A stretch of 35,614 nt of DNA, taken from the NCBI GenBank assembly GCA_015665275.1, contig JADFAL010000035.1:1-35614 (forward strand), given 5' to 3'. Each line of letters starts with the position of its first letter. Positions within the stretch are counted from its first letter, which is position 1. Source of the DNA: Flavobacteriales bacterium (GTDB lineage: Bacteria; Bacteroidota; Bacteroidia; Flavobacteriales_D; Crocinitomicaceae). The notes under the pieces were generated by a model. That model was not told where the DNA came from, did no database searches, and saw nothing but the letters and a program-made list of their open reading frames with translations. This document shows, piece after piece, positions 6,466 to 13,931 of the stretch. The position numbers were made by a program, and so were the translations under genes.

Positions 6466-7554
6466 ATGCAACTGTGGAATAAACTAAGTAAGGAGGAGTT
6501 ACAAGAAAAGCTACGTGCAAGTGGAAACAAGTACGTCACTATCTCCTTCTATCAGTACGCGAAAATTGACGATACCAAGGCGTTTCGCGATGAACTTTTC
6601 AAACAATGGTCGGAATTGGATATCGTAGGGAGAACCTACGTGGCTTCTGAGGGAATCAATGCTCAAATTGGTGTTCCGTTAGATAATTTGGAACGCTTCC
6701 GAGAAGAATTGTATCAAATTGATTTCTTGAACGGAATTCGCCTGAATGTTGCCGTGGATGAGGCCGAGGCTGAATTTCCATTCTTAAAATTAAAAATCAA
6801 AGTACGTCACAAAATTTTAGCAGACGGTCTGGAGGATCAATCTTTCGATGTACGGAAAAAAGGAAAACACCTGTCGGCTGAGGAATTCAACGAATTAACA
6901 GATAACGAAGATACCATCTTGATCGATTTTCGGAATCACTACGAGTCAGAAGTTGGACATTTCGAAGGAGCAATTACTCCGGATGTAGACACCTTCCGAG
7001 AATCGTTGCCGTTTATCGAAGAAGAGTATCTCAAAGGAAATCAAGACAAGAATATCGTGATGTACTGCACCGGAGGAATCCGTTGTGAAAAAGCATCTGC
7101 ATGGTTCAAACATCGTGGCTTCGAGAAAGTGCATCAGCTAGAAGGTGGGATCATCAATTACGCGAATCAATGCAAAGAGGAAGGATTGACGAACAAATTC
7201 ATTGGAAAAAACTTTGTGTTTGATGAGCGGCGTGGAGAACGAATTTCGGATGATATCATCGCCGTTTGTCATCAGTGCGGCGAACCAGCTGATACACATA
7301 CGAATTGTGCGAACGACGCTTGCCACATTCTTTTCATTCAGTGTGAGTCATGTGGCGAGAAAATGGATAATTGCTGTTCATCCGAGTGTCAGGATATTAC
7401 CCATTTGCCGGAAGAAGAGCAGAAGGAATTGAGAAAAGGAGTCTACAATAGCAATAAGATTTTCAAAAAAGGTCGATCTGAGAAACTTCCCTTTCAAGCC
7501 AAGAGTGAAAAACCGTTATCTTTGATCGAAATGAATAAAACCACCTCTTCGTGA
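6466..7554 (+). CDS. trhO: tRNA uridine(34) hydroxylase (rhodanese-type, YceA family)
   Basis: TrhO uses O2 to hydroxylate wobble uridine 34 of certain tRNAs, giving 5-hydroxyuridine on the route to cmo5U/mo5U. The 362-residue length is normal. The N-terminal ferredoxin-like UPF0176 domain (about residues 1-110, 'YVASEGINAQIG') precedes a rhodanese domain with loop C201-T-G-G-I-R-C207 and 'HQLEGGIINY'. The C-terminal segment carries nine cysteines in CxxC-type pairs (CHQC, CESC, NCC) and is probably metal-binding, as in the Rhodanese_C region. The stop overlaps the GTG start of lgt by 4 bp. Confidence 0.93.
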   Translation: MQLWNKLSKEELQEKLRASGNKYVTISFYQYAKIDDTKAFRDELFKQWSELDIVGRTYVASEGINAQIGVPLDNLERFREELYQIDFLNGIRLNVAVDEAEAEFPFLKLKIKVRHKILADGLEDQSFDVRKKGKHLSAEEFNELTDNEDTILIDFRNHYESEVGHFEGAITPDVDTFRESLPFIEEEYLKGNQDKNIVMYCTGGIRCEKASAWFKHRGFEKVHQLEGGIINYANQCKEEGLTNKFIGKNFVFDERRGERISDDIIAVCHQCGEPADTHTNCANDACHILFIQCESCGEKMDNCCSSECQDITHLPEEEQKELRKGVYNSNKIFKKGRSEKLPFQAKSEKPLSLIEMNKTTSS

Positions 7555-8432
7555 TAAACGCAATACAGTGGGATGTAACGCCTCAATTGATTGACGGTTG
7601 GGATACGCCCAATTTATACGGATTACTATTCGTAAGCGGATTAATCCTAGGCTATTTTGTAATTCGAAGAATGTTCCGCAAGGAAGAGATTGCAGACGAG
7701 AAGCTAGATTCTTTGGTGCTCTATGTGATCATTGCAACCATCGTAGGGGCGCGTTTGGGGCATGTTATTTTTTACGGTCCATGGTGGGATGGCGTTAATG
7801 AATATGGCATGTTCCAAGAGGGTTACTTCTCTCACCCCTACAACATTATTAAAATCTGGGAAGGAGGTCTCGCTAGTCATGGAGGGGGATTTGCAATTCT
7901 CTTTGCGCTCTGGATTTATACAAAACGTGTCTCGAAGAAGTCTTATCTGTGGATTTTAGATAAAATTGCAGCACCCGTAGCTGCGGCAGGAATCTTCATT
8001 CGATTAGGAAACCTTGTCAATAGCGAAATTGTTGGGAAGCAAACGGATGTTCCATGGGGATTCAAATTCATCTATCATCAAGATTCCATTATAAACATGA
8101 AGCCCGGACAAATGCAGGTTTTTTGGGAGAATGTGATGGTGAGACATCCATCTCAATTATATGAATCCCTGGCATACCTAGGAATCTTTATTTTTCTTTT
8201 GGTGCTCTACTGGAAGCGGCAAGCCTTTAAACGAGAAGGTGTTGTTTTCGGATGGTTCATGATTTTAGTATTTGGAGCCCGTTTTTTAATTGAGTTCACC
8301 AAAGAACCACAAGTTACAGAACGCGGAGAGTGGCTTTTGAATACTGGACAATTGCTCAGTGTTCCTTTCGTTCTAACCGGGATTTACCTCTTATGGCGCG
8401 CCAGAAAAAAGGCAGCGACCGCAACTGAGTAA
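7551..8432 (+). CDS. lgt: Prolipoprotein diacylglyceryl transferase
   Basis: Lgt moves a diacylglyceryl group from phosphatidylglycerol to the lipobox cysteine of prolipoproteins in the inner membrane. The 293-residue protein has about seven hydrophobic segments and the family signatures: the ARLGHVIFYGPWW motif, SHGGG, and the Lgt signature RLGNLVNSEIVGKQTDVPWG. Near the C-terminus, the RHPSQLYE motif is present. The start is a GTG overlapping the trhO stop (GTGA); the next in-frame Met lies inside the first transmembrane region, so the GTG is needed. Many genes in this window encode its substrates, including the lipoproteins at 1179, 10778, 11378, 15753 and 23260. Confidence 0.96.
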   Translation: MINAIQWDVTPQLIDGWDTPNLYGLLFVSGLILGYFVIRRMFRKEEIADEKLDSLVLYVIIATIVGARLGHVIFYGPWWDGVNEYGMFQEGYFSHPYNIIKIWEGGLASHGGGFAILFALWIYTKRVSKKSYLWILDKIAAPVAAAGIFIRLGNLVNSEIVGKQTDVPWGFKFIYHQDSIINMKPGQMQVFWENVMVRHPSQLYESLAYLGIFIFLLVLYWKRQAFKREGVVFGWFMILVFGARFLIEFTKEPQVTERGEWLLNTGQLLSVPFVLTGIYLLWRARKKAATATE

Positions 8433-8516
8433 ATTTTTCTTGTTGATTTCCAATTATTCCAGTGTTGTCGTCGCTTATTTTGTTATTTTTAATTAATAAC
8501 TAAATGCCACAAATAA

Positions 8517-9089
8517 ATGACCTGGTTTACAGAGCTTGATTTCTTCGAACAAACATATTGGATTATTGCAGTATTGGGGTCTACGATCCTTGTAATACTA
8601 TTGATCTTAACCTTCTTAGGAGGTGAGGTTGATGGAGATGCTGATGTGGATGGCGATGGCGATATGGACGGCGGAGCCGGATTTCAATTCTTCACGTTTA
8701 AAAATCTAGTAGGCTTCCTAACTATCTTCGGATGGACAGGTATCGGTTGCATTCGATCCGATTTTTCAACGCTTGCGACCTTAGGGATTTCTGTGTTTTG
8801 CGGATTGATCATGATGACCTTAATGGCAACATTATTCTACCTTCTTGCGGGAATGGTAGAGGAAGGAACCATGCGTATGAGTAATGCAATTGGTCGAACG
8901 GGAGAAGTGTACCTTCCTATTAAAGCAAAAAATGGCGGTTTTGGAAAAGTGCAGATTAACATTCAGGGATCTCTTCATGAGATTCAGGCATTTACGAATG
9001 ACGAAAAAGATTTACCACAAGGAACTATCGTTCGTGTGGAGAAAGTAGTCGATGACACCATTCTATTAGTAACTAGTAATATTTCATAA
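8517..9089 (+). CDS. NfeD-like membrane protein with Asp-rich loop, flotillin partner
   Basis: The 190-residue protein has an N-terminal transmembrane helix (YWIIAVLGSTILVILLILTFL), an acidic Gly/Asp loop (about residues 35-53, a GDxDxDG-type stretch), two more membrane segments ('NLVGFLTIFGWTGIGCI' and 'LGISVFCGLIMMTLMATLFYLLAGM'), and a C-terminal soluble OB-fold-like region (about 115-190, 'IGRTGEVYLPIKAKNGGFGKVQINIQG'). This is the layout of NfeD/YuaF/YqiJ-type proteins, which pair with flotillins. The flotillin gene follows after 15 bp, so the two almost certainly share a transcript. The Asp-rich loop might bind cations, which is inference only. Confidence 0.82.
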   Translation: MTWFTELDFFEQTYWIIAVLGSTILVILLILTFLGGEVDGDADVDGDGDMDGGAGFQFFTFKNLVGFLTIFGWTGIGCIRSDFSTLATLGISVFCGLIMMTLMATLFYLLAGMVEEGTMRMSNAIGRTGEVYLPIKAKNGGFGKVQINIQGSLHEIQAFTNDEKDLPQGTIVRVEKVVDDTILLVTSNIS

Positions 9090-9104
9090 CCAAATCACAA
9101 TAAA

Positions 9105-10703
9105 ATGCAAGACGGAGTTTCGTTTTTTCTGGTCGGATTAATTGCGGCCGTATTATTTGTAATAATAATTCTCGTTGGAATATTTCGACGATACAAGCGT
9201 TGTCCATCAGATCAAATTCTGGTAGTGTATGGACGCGTAGGTAAAGGAGCCGATGGCAATAGGACTGCCAAATGTATTCATGGTGGTGCCGCGTTTATTT
9301 GGCCCGTATTTCAGGACTACGATTTCCTTGACCTGAAGCCTATTTCCATCGAGGTGAAATTAACCAATGCGCTATCGAAACAAAACATTCGAGTGGATGT
9401 TCCTTCGAGCTTTACAGTTGGTATCACTACAGAGCCTGGAATCATGTCGAACGCAGCTGAGCGTCTTTTGGGATTGTCTAAGCAGCAAATTCATGATTTG
9501 GCGAAAGACATCATTTTTGGTCAACTACGATTGGTTGTAGCAACAATGGACATTGAAGAGATCAACTCGAATCGTGATAAATTCTTAGCGAACGTTTCAT
9601 CGAATGTTGAGGCAGAGATGAAGAAGATCGGATTGAAACTGATTAACGTAAACGTTACAGATATCAAGGATGAGTCTGGGTATATCGAGGCACTTGGTAA
9701 AGAAGCCGCAGCCAAAGCAATTAACGATGCGCGTCAAAGTGTTGCTGAGAAAAATCGTGATGGTTCCATTGGTGAGGCAGATGCACATCAGGATGAAAGA
9801 ACACGCGTGTCAGCTTTGAATGCTCAAGCGAAAATTGGAGAGGCAAACGCATCTCGAGACGAACGTATTAAAATGGCAGACGCGAATGCATCGGCACAAG
9901 CCGGAGAGGCGGAAGCAGATAAAATGAAGCGTATTAAGGTTGCCGACGCAAACGCAATTGCGGTAGAGGGGGAGAACGAATCCCGAATTACCGTGGCAAA
10001 CTCAGAAGCGAAACGTCGTGAAGCGGAAGCGGAAGCGAATCGTCTAGCTATTGCTGCAGAGAAGGTGAAGCAAGCGAAAGCATTGGAAGAGTCCTATACA
10101 GCGGAGAAGGAAGCGGAGCAGATTCGTGCGCAAAGAGATCAAGCTACGCAACAAGCCAACATCATTATACCTGCCGAGATTGCTAAGCAACGTATGGAGA
10201 TTGATGCCGAGGCAGAAGCGGAAATGCTGCGCCGCAGAGCAAAAGGAGAGGCCGATGCCATCTTCGCGAAAATGGATGCAGAGGCACGCGGTATCTATGA
10301 GGTTTTGAGTAAGCAGGCAGATGGTTTCCGTCAATTGGTTTCTGCAGCTGGAAACTCTGAAGATGCAGTTAAAATTATGATTGCAGACAAATTACCAGAC
10401 TTGGTGAAACTGCAAGCTGAAGCAATTAAGAACATTAAGATTGATAAAGTAACCGTCTGGGATTCAGGAAAAGGATCTTCTGGAAAATCTTCTACAGCTG
10501 ATTTCATTTCAGGATTGTACGGATCGGTTCCGCCATTGCAGGAAATGTTTAATATGGCAGGATTGAATTTACCGGAATACCTAAAAGGAAAGGATTTTAC
10601 AGGAGAAGGAACTGTACTAAGAAGCACAACGGACAGTGTGGAAGATGCAGAAGAGATTGATGATAATTCAACTTCTAACGACGAAGAGGATACGAAAGAT
10701 TAA
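9105..10703 (+). CDS. Flotillin family protein (FloT/YqiK type)
   Basis: The 532-residue protein is anchored by an N-terminal hydrophobic helix (about residues 5-27). An SPFH/Band 7 domain follows (about 30-205, 'CPSDQILVVYGRVG', 'QIRVDVPSSFTVGI'-like region, 'LINVNVTDIKDESGYIEALG'), then a long Ala/Glu coiled coil. From residue 222 the coiled coil contains three successive 22-residue units opening with IGEA/AGEA and closing near ANA or LNA. The conserved flotillin C-terminus ('GEADAIFAKMDAEARG', 'AIKNIKIDKVTVWDSG', 'LPEYLKG') is complete, with an acidic tail. Flotillins oligomerise into membrane microdomain scaffolds. It forms an operon with the NfeD-like gene. Confidence 0.95.
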   Translation: MQDGVSFFLVGLIAAVLFVIIILVGIFRRYKRCPSDQILVVYGRVGKGADGNRTAKCIHGGAAFIWPVFQDYDFLDLKPISIEVKLTNALSKQNIRVDVPSSFTVGITTEPGIMSNAAERLLGLSKQQIHDLAKDIIFGQLRLVVATMDIEEINSNRDKFLANVSSNVEAEMKKIGLKLINVNVTDIKDESGYIEALGKEAAAKAINDARQSVAEKNRDGSIGEADAHQDERTRVSALNAQAKIGEANASRDERIKMADANASAQAGEAEADKMKRIKVADANAIAVEGENESRITVANSEAKRREAEAEANRLAIAAEKVKQAKALEESYTAEKEAEQIRAQRDQATQQANIIIPAEIAKQRMEIDAEAEAEMLRRRAKGEADAIFAKMDAEARGIYEVLSKQADGFRQLVSAAGNSEDAVKIMIADKLPDLVKLQAEAIKNIKIDKVTVWDSGKGSSGKSSTADFISGLYGSVPPLQEMFNMAGLNLPEYLKGKDFTGEGTVLRSTTDSVEDAEEIDDNSTSNDEEDTKD

Positions 10704-10720
10704 TATAATTGCCAGCAATG

Positions 10721-10750
10721 AAGGGCTTCTTGATCTTACTCAAGGCCCTT
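10721..10750 (+). terminator. Possible terminator hairpin after the flotillin gene
   Basis: AAGGGC (10721-10726) pairs with GCCCTT (10745-10750) and an inner CTTGA/TCAAG stem extends it with a 2-nt bulge. There is no clear T-run after it, so termination is uncertain. Confidence 0.45.
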
Positions 10751-10777
10751 AATTGACGGTGCTTTCTGAAAATAACA

Positions 10778-11194
10778 ATGAAATATTTATTTGTGGTGTT
10801 AACCGCAGGACTTCTATTCGGATTGAATAGTTGTGGTTATGTGGAACGAGATTTTCTAGGTAAATGGCAAGTATACGATTTAGAATTGCAATCCGAATGG
10901 CGCGGAAACATTGTAGACGATGATATGCGAGAGTACTACGAGAATGTGTTCTACGAATTTCTTCCTGAAGGAAAAATGGTGTATCACGAATACGGCGTTG
11001 AGGGAGATGGCGAATGGGATCTAAATGACGGTGAAAACCTGGAAATGAAGTATACCATGCATACAAGTTGGCGTAGCAAACGAGAAAACTTAAAGTGCAA
11101 AATCCTTTCGTGTACAGCGGGTAAAATGGCCCTACAGATGAAGTTTCAGGAAAATGAAACGTGGGTGTTTTATCTCAAAGAAGTGAACAACTAG
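10778..11194 (+). CDS. Small lipoprotein, lipocalin-like character
   Basis: The 138-residue protein starts with a lipoprotein signal (MKYLFVVLTAGLLFGLNSC) with the acylated cysteine at residue 19. The mature part begins GYVERDFLGKWQVYDLELQS, which recalls the 'GxW' opening of lipocalin-like domains. It continues as strands such as FYEFLPEGKMVYHEYG, GDGEWDLNDGENLEM and ENETWVFYLKEV, consistent with a small beta-barrel. No specific family or ligand can be named. It lies 74 bp after the flotillin gene beyond a possible terminator, so co-transcription is unclear. Confidence 0.75.
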   Translation: MKYLFVVLTAGLLFGLNSCGYVERDFLGKWQVYDLELQSEWRGNIVDDDMREYYENVFYEFLPEGKMVYHEYGVEGDGEWDLNDGENLEMKYTMHTSWRSKRENLKCKILSCTAGKMALQMKFQENETWVFYLKEVNN

Positions 11195-11354
11195 TTATAG
11201 TGTTAACGACTCTAATTTAATCCAATGTGGAGCAAGAGTATGCCCACGGCTTTCGAGCATAATGGATTTACATCTTTCGAAGAAATCTTTTTCGCAATTG
11301 TTATTGCACCCTTCTCGATTTCCCCAGTTACATAGTGCTTCGTTCAATCATCGT

Positions 11355-11368
11355 TTTGTTTAAACAAA
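11355..11368. other. 14-bp perfect palindrome in the 11195-11377 convergent gap
   Basis: TTTGTTTAAACAAA reads the same on both strands and lies 9 bp beyond the stop of the minus-strand lipoprotein gene. It lacks a G/C stem, so it is a poor terminator. The rest of this 183-bp gap shows nothing I can name. Confidence 0.5.
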
Positions 11369-11377
11369 TGGAAGCGA

Positions 11378-11698
11378 TTATTCACTCAAAGGAAGCAACT
11401 TGAAAGACTCAGCAACAAAAACACCGTGTTTAATTTGCCCTGTTACTTGCGCTTCTCGTTTACGTGTGCACATGCCGCCATCTGCATCTGGATCACCGTG
11501 ATCATGTATGTTGGTTCCTTCAACGTAATAAAACTTTTCATCTACCTCAATGGCCAAATCACATTCGTCTCCCGTCATTTCAAAGTTGCATTTACCGCAA
11601 GAAACGGTATAAACTCCAGACAAAGGTTCTGCTGATTTGTTCAATGAACCGCACGAAGCGAGTAGTAATAATGCTGAAAGGATAAATAGATGTTTCAT
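11378..11698 (-). CDS. Small Cys-containing lipoprotein (DUF6370-like)
   Basis: I place the start at 11698 (106 residues), because this gives a clean lipoprotein signal MKHLFILSALLLLASC with the lipid-bearing cysteine at residue 16; the frame stays open upstream into paaY but that extension is not signal-like. The mature domain has conserved-looking cysteines and a His/Asp motif: VSCGKCNFEM, GDECDLA, IHDHGDPDADGGMC. This pattern recalls the DUF6370 group, by memory only. The paired cysteines suggest metal binding or redox activity, which is inference. It starts one base past the paaY stop and so belongs to the same transcript. Confidence 0.8.
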   Translation of the reverse strand: MKHLFILSALLLLASCGSLNKSAEPLSGVYTVSCGKCNFEMTGDECDLAIEVDEKFYYVEGTNIHDHGDPDADGGMCTRKREAQVTGQIKHGVFVAESFKLLPLSE

Positions 11699-11699
11699 G

Positions 11700-12299
11700 T
11701 TACTGTTTTTTAATTGACTCCCAGGTCGTGTACATTTGTTCTTGTTTCGGTCGGTTTGGTTCAGGGGCACGCAATGGTTCACATTCTTTTAACGAATCAA
11801 AGCACTCTCCCGGTAAGGCTTGGTACAATTGAGTTCCTTTCGTCTTCCAAGCGATCATGTCATCACTCACTTCCTTAATGCGTTTCGCAGGATTTCCGAC
11901 AATTAAACTTCTCTTTGGGAAATTTGCTTTTGCCGGAACGAAGGATAAAGCACCTACGATACACTCATCGTCCAATACCACATCATCCATTATAACACTA
12001 TTCATACCAATGAGACTATTTTTCCCAATCACACCACCATGAATGATAGCACCATGACCAATATGCGCGCTTTCTTTTAAAATAACCGTCGTTCCCGGGA
12101 ACATATGAATGGTACAATTCTCTTGTACGTTACAACCATCTTCAATGATGATTTGTCCCCAATCTCCACGAATCGCTGCTCCCGGTCCTATATAGACGTT
12201 TTCACCAATAATAACATTTCCGGTAACGCTTGCCTTAGGATGCACGAAACTGCTCTTTTTAATTACGGGAATAAAACCATTGAAAGAATAGACCGACAT
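11700..12299 (-). CDS. paaY: PaaY-type gamma-carbonic-anhydrase-like hexapeptide protein
   Basis: The 199-residue protein is a left-handed beta-helix of hexapeptide repeats, forming a trimer in the family. It aligns by eye with E. coli PaaY along its whole length: FVHPKASVTGNVIIGENVYIGP near the start and the PaaY-specific C-terminus 'AWKTKGTQLYQ...LKECEPLRAPEPNRP'. Candidate zinc ligands H65, H82 and H87 are all present. PaaY is reported as a thioesterase that clears CoA esters during phenylacetate catabolism. The CaiE homologue is the alternative. A PaaJ/PcaF-type thiolase lies 10 kb away, but no other paa gene is in the window. It leads a two-gene unit with the small lipoprotein. Confidence 0.85.
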   Translation of the reverse strand: MSVYSFNGFIPVIKKSSFVHPKASVTGNVIIGENVYIGPGAAIRGDWGQIIIEDGCNVQENCTIHMFPGTTVILKESAHIGHGAIIHGGVIGKNSLIGMNSVIMDDVVLDDECIVGALSFVPAKANFPKRSLIVGNPAKRIKEVSDDMIAWKTKGTQLYQALPGECFDSLKECEPLRAPEPNRPKQEQMYTTWESIKKQ

Positions 12300-12303
12300 A
12301 AGG

Positions 12304-12311
12304 TATTTTTG
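12304..12311 (+). promoter_or_regulatory. -7 promoter box for the CDLC-tag-OMP unit
   Basis: TATTTTTG fits TAnnTTTG 53 nt before the ATG at 12365, between the divergent paaY start and the plus-strand unit. Confidence 0.5.
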
Positions 12312-12364
12312 TAACGTAAAAGTAATAAAGTCGAGGCGAATGCGTCTAACTAGTCAATAGTATT

Positions 12365-12727
12365 ATGGAATTATTCTTTGTTTACAACGCCCGAAAAGGA
12401 GTAGGGAATATGCTCATGGATGGACTACATAAGGTTGTTAGTCCTTCTGCGTACGCATGCGATTTGTGTGCGATTACGTATGGCGCAGTTGCCAAAAAAA
12501 AGCAGTGGAAAGAATTCTTGAACGATGCGAATATTCCGGTCCGGTTCTATTACAAGAATACGATTCCAGAGGAATTTGACAAAGAATGGGATTATCCTGT
12601 GGTGCTTCGCTATGAAAAATCATCAGTAACTTGTATCTTAGACATGCAGGATTTTGCTGCAATAAACGATTTGAACGAATTTATCGTTCTATTAAAAGAG
12701 AAGGTCCCTGAATTGTCTAAAGAATGA
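12365..12727 (+). CDS. Conserved hypothetical protein with CDLC motif
   Basis: I do not recognise a characterised family for this 120-residue cytoplasmic protein. It opens with a beta strand and a Gly/Asn turn (MELFFVYNARKGVGNMLMDG), then has SPSAYACDLCAITYG, a CxxC motif in a hydrophobic context, and a C-terminal strand-helix region ('VTCILDMQDFAAINDLNEFIVLL'). No signal peptide. The CxxC could be redox-active or metal-binding. The stop overlaps the start of tag (ATGA), indicating translational coupling with the DNA glycosylase. Similar proteins are, to my memory, scattered in Bacteroidota and often loosely labelled GTPase, which nothing here supports. Confidence 0.82.
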   Translation: MELFFVYNARKGVGNMLMDGLHKVVSPSAYACDLCAITYGAVAKKKQWKEFLNDANIPVRFYYKNTIPEEFDKEWDYPVVLRYEKSSVTCILDMQDFAAINDLNEFIVLLKEKVPELSKE

Positions 12728-13266
12728 GTTACTGCGACTACTGTGAACAACCGAATGTGAAAGAGGTTCACAAGAATTATCACGATAATTGGTACGGTTT
12801 TCCATTAAATGATGACAATGAACTTTTCTGTCGATTGGTAATGGAAATCAATCAGGCTGGGCTTTCTTGGGAAACGATTCTCAATAAAGAACAGAATTTC
12901 CGGGAGGCATACGCGAATTTTGATATTCAAAAAGTGGCTAATTTTTCGGAGGCAGATCGGGAACGCTTGCTAAGCGATGCCGGGATTATCCGGAATAAAT
13001 TGAAAGTAAATGCTGCAATTCATAATGCACAGAAAATTGTGGAATTGCAGCAGGAATATGCTAGTTTTGAGGCCTGGCTGAATGCCAACCATCCACTATC
13101 AAGAGAAGAATGGACGAAGTTATTTAAAAAGACTTTTAAGTTTGTAGGAGGAGAGATTGTGAACGAATTCTTGATGAGCACCGGTTATTTAAAAGGCGCT
13201 CATGATGAAAGTTGCCCGGTTTTTGCTACAATCATAAAAGAACAACCTAAATGGAGTGTGGTATGA
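12724..13266 (+). CDS. tag: DNA-3-methyladenine glycosylase I
   Basis: Tag excises 3-methyladenine from alkylated DNA, starting base-excision repair. The 180-residue protein matches the family along its length: YHDNWYGFPLNDDNELF, the helix 'QAGLSWETIL', 'DAGIIRNKLKVNAAIHNA' and 'KFVGGEIVNEFLMSTGY'. The zinc snap residues known in E. coli Tag appear as C4, H20, H160 and C164, the last two spaced HxxxC. It overlaps the preceding and following genes by 4 bp each (ATGA), so all three should be translated from one mRNA. Confidence 0.96.
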   Translation: MSYCDYCEQPNVKEVHKNYHDNWYGFPLNDDNELFCRLVMEINQAGLSWETILNKEQNFREAYANFDIQKVANFSEADRERLLSDAGIIRNKLKVNAAIHNAQKIVELQQEYASFEAWLNANHPLSREEWTKLFKKTFKFVGGEIVNEFLMSTGYLKGAHDESCPVFATIIKEQPKWSVV

Positions 13267-13931
13267 AAAAGTTCTTAGTATTTATTGCGATCGCCCTATG
13301 TGGGACATCATTTGCCCAAGTAGGAGTGAACGCAGGAGGAAACATGTTAGTTGGCTTTGGAGCTCAGAAAACATGGGGAGGATTGCACATTGGATTGGAA
13401 GTGCCAAGAGATGATGCAGTTTCTATTTATGGTCGCTTGTCGCATTATTTTGCGCAGGCCAACAGAGATTCAATTTATTCAAGCGCGATTGCACGTGATA
13501 TCAGTACAACACCGTATGTGATTAACGTTGCTGGGACATCGAGAATGAATTACACGACCTTAGAAGGTGGAACGCGTTATTATCTTGGCGATGGCTATGA
13601 TTTTGGATGGGCTGCTTACGGTGGATCGAATTTGATGCTGATCTTCAACGGTGTTCGAAACCGTTACGAAGGATTTGACGAAACGCTCTACGAATTGCAA
13701 GATTCCGGATCACAACGCGGAACCATTTTCAGTCTTGGATTTGGTCTCGGCGGGGGATTGAAATATTCCATGGAAAACATAGGAACGTTCTACTTTGACT
13801 TGTCTCTTGCGTATATCATTTTCGGACAAGCTAGTAATACCGCAGCAGCGCAACAATTCGGCGAAAACGGATTGTATCGCCCCTTGTTATTCACATTCAA
13901 TCTTGGTTTTCGCCGCGATATTTCTTGGTAA
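13263..13931 (+). CDS. Predicted outer-membrane beta-barrel protein
   Basis: The start at 13263 overlaps the tag stop (ATGA) and gives 222 residues with a clean signal peptide (MKKFLVFIAIALCGTSFAQ). The mature chain is Gly- and aromatic-rich with alternating strands (VGVNAGGNMLVGFG, RYYLGDGYDFGWAAYGGSN, GFGLGGGLKYSMEN) and ends in FNLGFRRDISW, whose terminal aromatic fits barrel assembly. No specific family. Why a barrel protein is coupled to a DNA glycosylase is unclear; the pairing may be fortuitous. The last 35 bp overlap the convergent kinase gene. Confidence 0.82.
   Translation: MKKFLVFIAIALCGTSFAQVGVNAGGNMLVGFGAQKTWGGLHIGLEVPRDDAVSIYGRLSHYFAQANRDSIYSSAIARDISTTPYVINVAGTSRMNYTTLEGGTRYYLGDGYDFGWAAYGGSNLMLIFNGVRNRYEGFDETLYELQDSGSQRGTIFSLGFGLGGGLKYSMENIGTFYFDLSLAYIIFGQASNTAAAQQFGENGLYRPLLFTFNLGFRRDISW

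Noticed and set aside
9768-9965. 66-bp periodic DNA as a CRISPR-like or minisatellite array
   Set aside because: The repeat is in-frame, coding and explained by the flotillin coiled coil; units are diverged at the DNA level.
11699-11782. Extended N-terminus for the small lipoprotein ending at 11378
   Set aside because: The extension lies in the paaY coding sequence and would bury the lipoprotein signal; start at 11698 preferred.
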